From NCBI GenBank assembly GCA_004552965.1, contig SFMU01000006.1:1-53978 (forward strand): DNA of 53,978 bases, written 5' to 3'. This document shows positions 34,543 to 43,377 of this stretch, piece after piece (position 1 is the stretch's first letter; every line of letters starts with the position of its first letter). The notes beneath the pieces are model-generated. The model had not been told where the DNA came from and ran no database searches. It saw only the letters and a list, made by a program, of their open reading frames with translations. The position numbers and the translations under genes were made by a program. Origin of the DNA: Bacteroidales bacterium (lineage in GTDB: Bacteria > Bacteroidota > Bacteroidia > Bacteroidales > UBA932).

Positions 34543-34632
34543 TCCGGATTGCGGTGACAGAAGCAATCCCCCGGAGCAATACAGGGCATAAATGCAATAA
34601 TCAGACAAAATCAAACAATAACAGCTAAAACA

Positions 34633-35568
34633 ATGAAAAAGTTTATTCTCGCAGTTGCGGCGCTCTTCATGGCCGCATCAATGGTTTCGGCGCAGGATAT
34701 GGCTGAAGCGACAGAGCAGTACAACAACGGAGCAACCGCACTCAGCACAAAGAACTACACCGGTGCTCTGGAGTATTTCCAGAAAGCTTTGGAAATGGGT
34801 ACCGCAATCGGAGAAGAGGCAGATGAGATTGTTGCCAATTGCAAGGAAGTGATCCCTGGAGTAATCCTCCAGATTGCCAAGAATCATATCAAGGAAGGTC
34901 AGTACACCGAGGCAGAGGCTCAGATTGCCGCCGCAGTCAAGGCAGCCGAGGAGTACGGCAACGAAGAAGTACTCGCCGACGCCAAGGAACTCGCCCCTCA
35001 GATGTGGCTGAGAATGGGTAGCGATGCCCTCAAGATCAAGGACTATGCAGGTGCTGCAGAAGGTTTCCTCAAGTCATACCAGCTGGACACCACCAATGCC
35101 AACACCGCTCTCAAGCTCGGTCAGGTGCTTGCAAGCCTCGGAAAGAAGGAAGAGGCTCTCACCTACTTCCAGCATGCAATCTGGAACGGCGAGGAGGAAG
35201 ATGCCAACAAGCAGATTTCCAACATGTACCTCAAGGAAGCCAACATCGCTTTCAAGGCCAAGAAGCTTGAAGATGCTGTCGATGCAGCCCTGAAGGCCAA
35301 CAGCTATGCTGAGAACGCCACTGCCTATCTCATCGCAGGTCAGGCTTCCCAGAAGCTCAACAAGAATTCGAATGCCATCGAGTACTTCGAGAAGTACCTC
35401 GAGCTCAAGCCTGATGCAAGCAACGCAAGTGCAATCACATTCACCATCGGTGCTCTCTACCAGGGCATGAAGAACAATGCAAAGGCTCTCGAATTCTACC
35501 AGAAGGTTGAGAACGACGCCAAGTTCGGTGCCCAGGCAAAAGAGCTGATCAAGGCTCTCAGCAAGTAA
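34633..35568 (+). CDS. Exported TPR-repeat protein
   Basis: The 311-residue protein has a cleavable signal peptide (MKKFILAVAALFMAASMVSA) and then at least five tetratricopeptide repeats, recognised by AATEQYNNGATALSTKNYTGA-like helix pairs such as SKNYTGALEYFQKALE, LGKKEEALTYFQHAI and KNSNAIEYFEKYLELKPDA. TPR domains bind partner proteins; here the location is periplasmic. Codon use is strongly biased, suggesting high expression. The U32 gene follows 7 nt after the stop. No specific partner can be named. Confidence 0.85.
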   Translation: MKKFILAVAALFMAASMVSAQDMAEATEQYNNGATALSTKNYTGALEYFQKALEMGTAIGEEADEIVANCKEVIPGVILQIAKNHIKEGQYTEAEAQIAAAVKAAEEYGNEEVLADAKELAPQMWLRMGSDALKIKDYAGAAEGFLKSYQLDTTNANTALKLGQVLASLGKKEEALTYFQHAIWNGEEEDANKQISNMYLKEANIAFKAKKLEDAVDAALKANSYAENATAYLIAGQASQKLNKNSNAIEYFEKYLELKPDASNASAITFTIGALYQGMKNNAKALEFYQKVENDAKFGAQAKELIKALSK

Positions 35569-35575
35569 TCCTCAG

Positions 35576-37495
35576 ATGACGGAACTCGAACTTCTTGCTC
35601 CGGCAAGAAATGCAGACATCGGCATTGCAGCCATCGGTTGCGGTGCCGATGCCGTGTATATCGCAGGAGAGGAGTTCGGGGCGCGTCAGGCGGCCGGGAA
35701 TCCCGTTTCAGAAATCGGAAGACTCTGCGATTATGCCCATGGCTTCGGGGCGAGGGTCTTCCTGACGCTGAACACCATCCTCTATGACAACGAGCTGGGA
35801 AGGGCGCAAACTCTGCTGAAAGAAGCGGAAGAGGCCGGAATCGATGCCGTCATCGCCCAGGACCCGGCGGTCTGGAGGCTCACCTCTCTACCTGTCCATG
35901 CTTCGACGCAATGTGCCATCAGGACACCTCAGAAGGCCCTGATGTACGAAAGGATGGGGGCTTCGCGCCTCGTTCTGGAAAGGGAGATGTCTCTGGAGCA
36001 GATTGCCCGGATCCGGGAGGCCGTCGGCTGCGAACTGGAGTTCTTTGTCCATGGTGCCCTGTGCGTGAGCTACAGCGGGCAGTGCTATCTCTCCGAAGCA
36101 GTCTGCGGAAGGAGCGCCAACAGGGGCGAATGCATCCAGGCCTGCCGGTCGCTGTACGACCTGGTCGATGAAAAGGGCAAGGTCCTGGTGAGGAACAAGG
36201 CACTGCTCTCCCTCAAGGACTACAACCTTCTGACCAGGCTGTCAGACCTTGCCGAGGCCGGTGTCAGTTCGTTCAAGATCGAGGGCAGGCTGAAGAACAT
36301 CACTTATGTCCGGAATGTCGTGAGGGCATATTCACAGGCGCTGGACATGCTCGTGCAGACGCATCCCGACCGCTACCGGAGGGCATCCTTCGGCAAGGTG
36401 ACAGGCGGTTTTGTACCGGATCCGGAAAAGACTTTCAACCGGGGATACACCGAGCTGTTCCTGGACGGGAAAAGAGGTTCCTGGTCCTCCATGGATGCGC
36501 CTAAGCCTATGGGCGAGGAAGTCGGCACTGTCGTGTCGATCACTCCGGCGAACGGCGGCAGGGAGGCTTCGGGAGATGTGACGGTCGCGGTACGGCTGAA
36601 AGACCGTAGCATCACACTGGCCAACGGAGACGGCTTTTCCTTCATCCCCCGTGGCAGAAGCGAGATTGTCGGCTTCAGAGGGGATGTCTGCCGCGGCAAC
36701 ACAATCCGGTGCAGGAAGGTCGGCCAACTCCACAAAGGGGCTCGGCTGTTCAGGAACATGGACACCGCCTTCGAGAAAGAGGTGGAAGCCAAAGCTCCGA
36801 AGCGGAGCATCGGAGTGGAGGTGGAATTGACCTCGGAGCGTTCAGGGCATGAATATTCTGTGGCACTCCTCGGAAGGACAGAAGACGGCCGGGAGGTGCG
36901 TCTCAAGGTACCGGCAGGGGCAGACACTGCAAGCAACCGTGAAAGGATGGAAGGAATGTTCAGAAGTCAGCTCGGCAAGGGGGTGGGCAGATATTCATTC
37001 TCGCTTTCATCCATTGGAAGCGATGACGGAAGCCTTCCGATGATGAGTGCCTCCGCCATCAATGCGATCCGCAGGGAACTTGCTGCCAGATTGGACACGA
37101 TGCCGGTCCTGAGCATCCCGCTGGCGGGATCGGACAAGCCAAGACCGACTCGGGAAGACCTGCAGTCCAACCCTGTTCCGTACAAGGAAATCAATGACGG
37201 AGTGAATATGCCGGCAGGATCCCTCAGCTACAAGGCCAATGTCTCCAATCGCACGAGCCGGGAAATCTACGAGCAGATGGGAGCCGGCTCTGTCGACGAT
37301 GCTTTCGAGATAAGCCACAGGGCAAAAGCCGAACTGATGAGGACGAAATACTGCATCCGTCACGAGCTCGGCCTCTGCCCCGTCCATCAGGGTGCCCCTG
37401 CTCCATCAGGGAAGCTCTTCCTTCTGAACAACGGAAAGAGATATGCCCTCGGATTCGACTGCGGCAAATGCGAAATGACCGTGTCGGAAGGCTGA
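35576..37495 (+). CDS. U32-family peptidase-like protein (RlhA/TrhP type)
   Basis: The 639-residue cytosolic protein starts ELELLAPARNADIGIAAIGCGADAVY-like, the U32 TIM-barrel start. It contains FVHGALCVSYSGQCYLSEAV with further cysteines in CGRSANRGECIQACR, the conserved cluster of the family. FKIEGRLKNITYV closes the barrel, and about 300 further residues form C-terminal domains. Although named as collagenase-like peptidases, well-studied members (RlhA, TrhP/TrhO pathway) hydroxylate rRNA or tRNA using prephenate-derived groups and probably an Fe-S cluster. Which RNA is modified here cannot be told. It is 7 nt after the TPR gene. Confidence 0.85.
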   Translation: MTELELLAPARNADIGIAAIGCGADAVYIAGEEFGARQAAGNPVSEIGRLCDYAHGFGARVFLTLNTILYDNELGRAQTLLKEAEEAGIDAVIAQDPAVWRLTSLPVHASTQCAIRTPQKALMYERMGASRLVLEREMSLEQIARIREAVGCELEFFVHGALCVSYSGQCYLSEAVCGRSANRGECIQACRSLYDLVDEKGKVLVRNKALLSLKDYNLLTRLSDLAEAGVSSFKIEGRLKNITYVRNVVRAYSQALDMLVQTHPDRYRRASFGKVTGGFVPDPEKTFNRGYTELFLDGKRGSWSSMDAPKPMGEEVGTVVSITPANGGREASGDVTVAVRLKDRSITLANGDGFSFIPRGRSEIVGFRGDVCRGNTIRCRKVGQLHKGARLFRNMDTAFEKEVEAKAPKRSIGVEVELTSERSGHEYSVALLGRTEDGREVRLKVPAGADTASNRERMEGMFRSQLGKGVGRYSFSLSSIGSDDGSLPMMSASAINAIRRELAARLDTMPVLSIPLAGSDKPRPTREDLQSNPVPYKEINDGVNMPAGSLSYKANVSNRTSREIYEQMGAGSVDDAFEISHRAKAELMRTKYCIRHELGLCPVHQGAPAPSGKLFLLNNGKRYALGFDCGKCEMTVSEG

Positions 37496-37514
37496 CAGGC
37501 AGCTTCCGAGGGCA

Positions 37515-37616
37515 GGCAAGCCGCTCCTGGTGGCTCCCCATTCATGATGGCCATGCATTTCCTGATGGCTAAGCACTCCTGAGGACCGCTCCTGAAGGCA
37601 AGCCACTCCTAAAGGA
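37515..37616. repeat. Degenerate short repeats between convergent genes
   Basis: Copies of a unit like GGCAAGCCGCTCCTGGTGG occur at 37515-37534, 37568-37587, 37584-37599 and 37597-37616, with the core GC(C)ACTCCTRA varying. They fill the gap between the U32 gene and the convergent lipoprotein gene and run over the stop codon of the latter. The origin is unknown. Confidence 0.45.
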
Positions 37617-38811
37617 TTGTGAAGGTCACGCTGACATCTCCCAGACGGTTGGCAATTCCGTTGTTCTGTTCCAGGTAGTTTTTGGACAGCTTCCCCCTCC
37701 AGATTATGTCATCGTTCTTGTTCAGAGGCAGCTCAACCTCGAAACCATAGGACTTGGACTTGATCTTGACCGTTCCGAGGCATTTCCAGCTGGTCCTCTT
37801 GCCACCATCATCCTCGACCATCATCAGAACGGCATCCTCAAGCTGCGAAGACCATTCGGAGACGAGGAGGATGTTGAGCCGGATCGGCATCCCGACCTGC
37901 TTGCGCTTGACGTTGATCACCATGTCGGTGATTTCCGGGGAAAAGGCACGGATGTCCGAGGCTACATCTGCCTTGAAGGCGTTGAGTGCTCCCAGCTTGA
38001 CGACGATTTCGCTACCTCCGGCAAAGATGGAATCGAAATTGCGGTGAGCTTTGAACTCCTTGAGCCTCAAGGTTTTGAAAGAATCAGAAGCACGGGTCGC
38101 AGGATTCTCGGCAACAGAATCTCCGGTCTTTTCAAGAATCTGCGGCGTCAGATAGAGGGCATCCTCGTTACGGTTGATGATCCAGACCGGATGGGTCCTG
38201 GCATATTCCTCATCGACAGTGACCTGAGAGATGCTGCAGCGACCATCGGCCCTTCTTTCGCGCACCCAGCCCGTGTTGCTCGTGGAGCCATCCTCAGGAT
38301 CGAAGGTGACGGCCGGCATGGTCTTGCCGTCCCAGTCTTCCGAATATGGCCAGTAAATCTGCAGTCCCGATTCGGCCAGAAGCCCCAGAAGGCCGTCAGA
38401 CCGGGTTGCGATGCCGCAGACGCAATTCGCGGCGATGACATCCCTCAGGGTCTCCCCGCCGGGAAGAGCCGCCCGGGTGATGCCCATCCTTTCGTCCCCC
38501 ACTCCGGCACCTGGACTGTTCACAAGCTTCTCCATAGTGTACTCTTCGTCATAGCCGTTGGAGGAAGAGGCAAGGACCGCAGAATGGACTTCACGGACAT
38601 TCTCCAGGTCAAGATCCATCAGGGAGAACATCCTGGCAATCTCTTCGGGAACAATCTGTGAAACGACGACGCTGCTTTCGCCTTCGATGGATTCCGGAGC
38701 CCGGTCTTCCATTCGACATGACACGGCAAGAAGGGAAAGAAGGGCAGGGAGGCAGAGCGCAAGCCTTGCCGGCGGCAGCTGCCTTGATTGGTTGAAGTCT
38801 TTCATAATCAT
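37609..38811 (-). CDS. Lipoprotein of unknown function
   Basis: The 400-residue lipoprotein has its cysteine at residue 32 (LLAVSC) when started at 38811; the in-frame ATG at 38805 is equally possible. No domain is recognised. The N-terminal part is acidic and helical (EEIARMFSLMDLDLENVREV), and the C-terminal 120 residues are beta-rich (IRLNILLVSEWSSQLEDAVL, VKIKSKSYGFEVELPL). It lies downstream of prmC on the same strand, but a hairpin at 38869-38891 separates them. The product is probably on the periplasmic or outer membrane face. Confidence 0.65.
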   Translation of the reverse strand: MIMKDFNQSRQLPPARLALCLPALLSLLAVSCRMEDRAPESIEGESSVVVSQIVPEEIARMFSLMDLDLENVREVHSAVLASSSNGYDEEYTMEKLVNSPGAGVGDERMGITRAALPGGETLRDVIAANCVCGIATRSDGLLGLLAESGLQIYWPYSEDWDGKTMPAVTFDPEDGSTSNTGWVRERRADGRCSISQVTVDEEYARTHPVWIINRNEDALYLTPQILEKTGDSVAENPATRASDSFKTLRLKEFKAHRNFDSIFAGGSEIVVKLGALNAFKADVASDIRAFSPEITDMVINVKRKQVGMPIRLNILLVSEWSSQLEDAVLMMVEDDGGKRTSWKCLGTVKIKSKSYGFEVELPLNKNDDIIWRGKLSKNYLEQNNGIANRLGDVSVTFTIL

Positions 38812-38868
38812 GGTTTTGACTGTTTTGGTTTGTGATAATGTTTCTGGTACAAAGAAACGGCAAAATAG

Positions 38869-38891
38869 CCGTTGAAGCCAAAATTCAACGG
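38869..38891 (-). terminator. Perfect inverted repeat downstream of prmC
   Basis: CCGTTGAA (38869-38876) and TTCAACGG (38884-38891) form an 8-bp stem with a 7-nt loop. On the minus strand CTATTTT follows, so it may terminate prmC transcription. It is also near the lipoprotein gene's start and could be an operator. Confidence 0.45.
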
Positions 38892-38930
38892 ATAATGAAT
38901 GAATATGCCTTCTGAATATGCCAGAACGCC

Positions 38931-39833
38931 TTATCGGGCGTAGGAAACGAAGCGGTTTCTGCCAAAAAGATCCTTCAGCAGGCTGACCCTGGAGAAGCCG
39001 GCGGCGGAAAAGACCTCCGAAGTTTCCTTGCCGAGGAGGTCGTTGATCTCGGTCAGACCCTCCCCTCCCTCGGCAAGATATTCATGAGAGATGGCTGCGA
39101 TGGACCTGTAGAACTTCAATGGGTCATCGTCCGGGACGAAGAGGGCGAGATGGGGTTCGTTGTCCAGGACATTGGGACGCATCTGTGCCTTCTGGGAATC
39201 CATGACATAGGGAGGATTGCTGAGAATCAGGTCAAACGGTCCTCCATCGAAGACGGTTCCGGGATCCAGGACATCGGCTTTCATGAAGACAGGCGGACGG
39301 AAATCCGGACCGGGAGCGCTGCCAGGGAAGGTCTGTGACCTCGCGACCTCGAGCGCGGCATCGGAGATGTCCACCCCGAGGACCCGGCATCTCGGAATAT
39401 TCAGTGCCATCGTCCAGGCGATGCAGCCGGAGCCGGTACACAGGTCGAGGATCCGTACGGGCTGGGCAGCCTTCCCGAAGGCAGAGCGCGACGCGGACAT
39501 CCTGGAGCCCGTCCTGATGGCCTCCCTGCAAAGAATCTCGGTCTCGGGACGGGGAATGAGCACGTCCGGGGTGACCTTGAAACTATTGCCGCAGAAGTCG
39601 GTCCTTCCGATGACATACTGCACAGGTTCACCTTCCGAAAGCCGCCTGAGCGCTTCAAGAAGAGTGGATTCATCCTTATGCGGAATCGTGAATGAAGGCT
39701 CTATGATGTGGGTGTAGCTCTTGGTCCCGACAATGGCCTCGCACAGCATCAGCATGATGCTTCGTGCTTCAGCGGCGGGGTACAGACCCTCGAGAGCCTT
39801 TTCCCCGTCTCTGAGAAAGTCCTTGAGAAGCAT
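38931..39833 (-). CDS. prmC: Release factor glutamine N5-methyltransferase
   Basis: PrmC methylates the Gln of the GGQ motif in release factors RF1 and RF2, using SAM, in the cytosol. The 300-residue protein has the N-terminal helical domain (about 1-85), the SAM loop ILDLCTGSGCIAW, the acidic strand VLGVDISDAALEVAR and the substrate motif LILSNPPYV, which recognises the glutamine side chain. It is 3 nt after the ddl stop on the same strand, so the ddl-prmC pair is likely one transcript with the PBP1A gene upstream. Confidence 0.95.
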   Translation of the reverse strand: MLLKDFLRDGEKALEGLYPAAEARSIMLMLCEAIVGTKSYTHIIEPSFTIPHKDESTLLEALRRLSEGEPVQYVIGRTDFCGNSFKVTPDVLIPRPETEILCREAIRTGSRMSASRSAFGKAAQPVRILDLCTGSGCIAWTMALNIPRCRVLGVDISDAALEVARSQTFPGSAPGPDFRPPVFMKADVLDPGTVFDGGPFDLILSNPPYVMDSQKAQMRPNVLDNEPHLALFVPDDDPLKFYRSIAAISHEYLAEGGEGLTEINDLLGKETSEVFSAAGFSRVSLLKDLFGRNRFVSYAR

Positions 39834-39836
39834 CAG

Positions 39837-40856
39837 CTATTTTGAATTTTCGATGATTTCGGTGAGGAAATCCGTAATGTCCAGTCCTGCTGTCCTGACC
39901 ATCTTCGGCACCAGTGAGGCGCTCGTCATGCCCGGGATAGTGTTGACTTCCAGGAAATGCAGGCCTTCTTCGTTGGAGATGTAGTCGATGCGGACGACTC
40001 CCGAGCAGCCAAGATGTGAATATATCCTGCAGCTGGTCTGCTGGACAAGGTCACGGAGGGAATCATCTATCTCTGCAGGACAGACTTCACTGCTGTGGCC
40101 GTTGTACTTGGCATCGTAGTCGAAGTAGTCGTTCTCCGTCACTATCTCGATGACAGGAAGAGCCTTGACTCCTTCTGCATCGGCATAGGCTGCACAGGTG
40201 AGCTCGCGTCCAGCTATTCCCTGCTCTATGATGACAGTCGGCCCTTCCGAAAAGGCGAAACGGATTGCCTCGACGAGGTTCTCAGGTGATTTCACCTTTG
40301 TGATGCCGAAGCTGGAGCCCCCGTCGGTAGGCTTGACGAAAACCGGATAGCGGAGGGTCGAGTCGACCTTGGCCGCCACTGCATCCAGATCCATCCCGTT
40401 GCGGACGAAGACATCCGGAGCGCATCTGACGAAATCCACGTTCCTCAGATAGCTCTTGCAGGCATACTTGTCGAAAGCGACTGTCGACACGAATGAACTG
40501 CAGCTGCTGAAAGGGATGCCGAGCATCTCGAGGTAGCCCTGAAGCTGACCGCTTTCTCCGGGAGTGCCGTGCTGCATGATGTAGGCGTAGTCGAACTTGA
40601 CCTTCTCGCCCAGGACCTTCACCGAAAAATCGGTCTTGTCGATCTCAGGCCTGGAGCCCTCCGGGAAAGGGATTCGCATTGCATCCCTCTTCTTCATCGC
40701 GACCAGCGACCATTTTCCGAAACGTGCGAATATCTCGTAGACATCGTACTCCGTCCCGTCGATACGGGATGCCGTAAACTCTCCGCTGCGGCAGGAAACT
40801 TCCCACTCCGAGGAATCGCTTCCGTAGATTACCGCAATCTTCTTGAACTTGCCCAT
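39837..40856 (-). CDS. ddl: D-alanine--D-alanine ligase
   Basis: Ddl joins two D-alanines for the peptidoglycan pentapeptide, using ATP, in the cytosol. The 339-residue ATP-grasp protein has IMQHGTPGESGQLQGYLEM (substrate loop), YPVFVKPTDGGSSFGITKV (ATP-binding lysine and Gly/Ser loop), VIIEQGIAGRELTCA and GVVRIDYISNEEGLHFLEVN with the metal-binding Glu and Asn. The middle domain is typical. The gene lies between PBP1A (17 nt upstream) and prmC (3 nt downstream) on the minus strand, so cell-wall synthesis genes are grouped. Confidence 0.95.
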   Translation of the reverse strand: MGKFKKIAVIYGSDSSEWEVSCRSGEFTASRIDGTEYDVYEIFARFGKWSLVAMKKRDAMRIPFPEGSRPEIDKTDFSVKVLGEKVKFDYAYIMQHGTPGESGQLQGYLEMLGIPFSSCSSFVSTVAFDKYACKSYLRNVDFVRCAPDVFVRNGMDLDAVAAKVDSTLRYPVFVKPTDGGSSFGITKVKSPENLVEAIRFAFSEGPTVIIEQGIAGRELTCAAYADAEGVKALPVIEIVTENDYFDYDAKYNGHSSEVCPAEIDDSLRDLVQQTSCRIYSHLGCSGVVRIDYISNEEGLHFLEVNTIPGMTSASLVPKMVRTAGLDITDFLTEIIENSK

Positions 40857-40873
40857 TGCTTTCTTTATGTAGC

Positions 40874-43258
40874 TTATTCGAAATAATACTCTTCTTCCTT
40901 CGACTGGTAGACCTCCGAGGCATCATTGTCGCCACCTGTACAGTCCAGACCGGAGAACTCTCCGGCAGGCGCAACGAATCTGTCATCGGCAGAGATGCCC
41001 AGAGTCCCGTCGGCAAGGACTTTCTTCATGAATATGCCCCAGGTCGGCAGGGACATATGCGCTCCCTGACCATACGTGATGGATTGGAAATGCACCTGAC
41101 GGTCCTCCGCCCCGGTCCACACGCCGGCGACAAGAGTCGGAGTGTAGCCGATGAACCAGCCATCCGAGTTGTCGTTAGTGGTACCGGTCTTTCCGGCGAT
41201 TTCGCCCGTAAGATTGTAACGGTAGCGCAGACGGCTGGCGGTACCGCCCTGGACCACGCCTTCCATCAGGTTCACCATCAGGTAGGCTGTGCTTTCGGCG
41301 ATTGCCTCGCGCTTGCGGTTGGTGAATTCGCTGAGGACATTGCCCTGGCGGTCTTCTATCCTGGTCACGAACAGAGGCGTGACATAGACTCCTCTGGACG
41401 GGAAGGTGTTGTAGGCAGCGACCATCTCCCAGAGAGTCAGGTCCGCAGGGCCGACACAGAGGGAAGGAACCTCGTCCACATGGCTCTGTATGCCCATCCT
41501 CCTCATCATGTCGGCCATCGCCTCAGGTCCATACTGCTTCATCAGGAAGGCCGAGATGTTGTTGGAGGAATTGGTAAGGCCCCATTTGAGGGTGACGGTC
41601 TTGCCGATCCATTCCTCCTTGTCGGTGCTCCGGGGCGTCCATGTCTCGCCGCCGGGGGTCAGGAAAGTGACCGGCACATTGGTCACCTTGGTGCAAGGGG
41701 TGAGCCCTTCCTGCATCGCCAGGGTGTAGAGGAAAGGCTTGATCGTCGAGCCCACCTGCCGCTTGCCCTGACGGACATTGTCATACTTGAAGTACCGGTA
41801 GTCCGGTCCGCCCACATAGGCCTTGACGTGACCCGTCCCCGGCTCCATAGCGACGAAAGCCGTGCGGAGAATGGACTTGTAATAGCGGATCGAGTCGTCC
41901 GGAGTCATGGTCGTGTCGATGTAGCCTTTCTTGTTGTAGGCGAAAACCCTCATATTCACAGGCTCGGAGAATGTCTTGAATATCTGGGAGTCGTTCAGGC
42001 CCTTCTTCTTGAGGACCCTGTAACGGTCGCTCCACTTCCGGGCCTGCTGCATCAGCCTGTCCCTGGTAGGGGCGTCGATGTCATTGGAGAACGGCTTGTT
42101 GGTCTTGTGGCGGAGATCCTTCCGGAAGTCAGCCTGAAGGTCCCTCATCCTTTCCTGGACAGCCTCTTCGGCATATTTCTGCATCTTGTAGTTGATGGTC
42201 GTGTAGATTCTCAGGCCATCCCTGTCAAGGTCGTACGGAGTCCCGTCCGCCTTCTTGTTCTTCTCCAGCCAGCCGTAGAGGTCATCGGTCGCCCATGAAA
42301 GCGAGTCTGCGGTGTAATCCTCCGGCACAGAATACGATGAGCGCTTAGGCTTCTTGGCGGACATCACGCGGCGAACCATATCCCTGAAATACGGTGCATG
42401 GCCGGAATTGTGGTCCTGAACCTGGTAGTTCAGTTCGATCGGAATCTGCCTGATCGAATCGCGGAAGGCAGTGGTCTTGACTCCTGCAGCCTTGGCCTGG
42501 TCGTCGAAATAGCCGGCCTTCTCCATCTGTCCTATCACGAAGTTCCTCCTCACCAGGGCCTTGTCCGGATTGAGGGCGGGATTGTAGCGGGTCGGCTTGT
42601 TGACCATGCCCACAAGCATCGCGCTTTCCTCGATCGTCAGTTCGGAAGGGTGCTTCCCGAAGAAGGTCTCCGAAGCTGCACGCACACCGTAGGCTCCACT
42701 GCCGAAGAAGATGGAGTTGAGGTACATCGTCATGATCTCATCCTTGGTGTAGTCCCTTTCGAGCTTGACGGCGGTGATCCACTCCTTCAGCTTGGTCCAC
42801 ACCATCTTGATATGGTATATTCCCGGAATCTTCTTTTCCATCTCCGCACGCGGGTACAGCGTCTTGGCAAGCTGCTGCGTGATGGTGCTGCCTCCTCCCT
42901 GGCTGGAATTGCTGAGAAGGATGGTCTTGAACAGAACGCGGCCGAGACCGATGAAGTCTATGCCCGAGTGCCGGTAGAACCTGACATCTTCCGTGGCCAC
43001 TGCCGCGTGGACAAGGTTCTCGGAAAGCTCGTCATAGGAGACATAGGTCCTGTTCTCAATATGGAATGTGGTAAGGATCTCACCGTCTTCGGCAATGATC
43101 TGTGTCGCAAGCTTGTTGTCCGGGTTCTCCAGTTCGGCGAATGAAGGGATGTCGGCGAACATCCACACCAGAAGAACGAGGAACATCAGAAGGGCAAACG
43201 GAGAGATCACCAGGATCCAGAACCACTTTGAAATTTTCTTTTTGGTCGCTTCGGTCAT
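40874..43258 (-). CDS. mrcA: Penicillin-binding protein 1A (bifunctional peptidoglycan synthase)
   Basis: The 794-residue inner membrane protein has one N-terminal helix (about 13-35), a GT51 glycosyltransferase domain and a transpeptidase domain. GT51 motifs are TEDVRFYRHSG (catalytic Glu near 90) and GGGSTITQQLAK. Transpeptidase motifs are GSTIKPF (Ser about 504), TNSSNN (SxN) and GKTGTTN (KTG, about 689). It polymerises and crosslinks peptidoglycan in the periplasm. It is the first gene of a minus-strand group with ddl and prmC, divergent from topA. A -7-like element TAATTTTG lies at 43280-43287. Confidence 0.95.
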   Translation of the reverse strand: MTEATKKKISKWFWILVISPFALLMFLVLLVWMFADIPSFAELENPDNKLATQIIAEDGEILTTFHIENRTYVSYDELSENLVHAAVATEDVRFYRHSGIDFIGLGRVLFKTILLSNSSQGGGSTITQQLAKTLYPRAEMEKKIPGIYHIKMVWTKLKEWITAVKLERDYTKDEIMTMYLNSIFFGSGAYGVRAASETFFGKHPSELTIEESAMLVGMVNKPTRYNPALNPDKALVRRNFVIGQMEKAGYFDDQAKAAGVKTTAFRDSIRQIPIELNYQVQDHNSGHAPYFRDMVRRVMSAKKPKRSSYSVPEDYTADSLSWATDDLYGWLEKNKKADGTPYDLDRDGLRIYTTINYKMQKYAEEAVQERMRDLQADFRKDLRHKTNKPFSNDIDAPTRDRLMQQARKWSDRYRVLKKKGLNDSQIFKTFSEPVNMRVFAYNKKGYIDTTMTPDDSIRYYKSILRTAFVAMEPGTGHVKAYVGGPDYRYFKYDNVRQGKRQVGSTIKPFLYTLAMQEGLTPCTKVTNVPVTFLTPGGETWTPRSTDKEEWIGKTVTLKWGLTNSSNNISAFLMKQYGPEAMADMMRRMGIQSHVDEVPSLCVGPADLTLWEMVAAYNTFPSRGVYVTPLFVTRIEDRQGNVLSEFTNRKREAIAESTAYLMVNLMEGVVQGGTASRLRYRYNLTGEIAGKTGTTNDNSDGWFIGYTPTLVAGVWTGAEDRQVHFQSITYGQGAHMSLPTWGIFMKKVLADGTLGISADDRFVAPAGEFSGLDCTGGDNDASEVYQSKEEEYYFE

Positions 43259-43279
43259 ATCACTTTATCATAATAAAGA

Positions 43280-43287
43280 CAAAATTA
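43280..43287 (-). promoter_or_regulatory. -7 element of the PBP1A gene
   Basis: On the minus strand this reads TAATTTTG, a match to TAnnTTTG, 21 nt before the start codon at 43258. It is back to back with the topA promoter. Confidence 0.55.
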
Positions 43288-43295
43288 TAACAAAA

Positions 43296-43328
43296 TTTGG
43301 AAAATTGCCTTGTTTGTTTCTTACTTTG
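43296..43328 (+). promoter_or_regulatory. Promoter of topA
   Basis: TTTG (43296-43299) and TACTTTG (43322-43328) resemble the Bacteroidetes promoter with a 22-nt spacer and one base missing in the -7 box. The topA ATG lies 49 nt further on. Confidence 0.5.
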
Positions 43329-43377
43329 CAGAGTACAGACCTGACTGCTATTGAGAAACTCTTATTACACTATCAAG

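Noticed and set aside
37515..37616. CRISPR-like array
   Set aside because: The units are unequal, overlap each other and are not separated by unique spacers.
40856..42298. Plus-strand reading frame of 480 codons
   Set aside because: It lies antisense to PBP1A, whose GT51 and transpeptidase motifs are complete; the frame has a shadow-like composition rich in Arg, His and Val.
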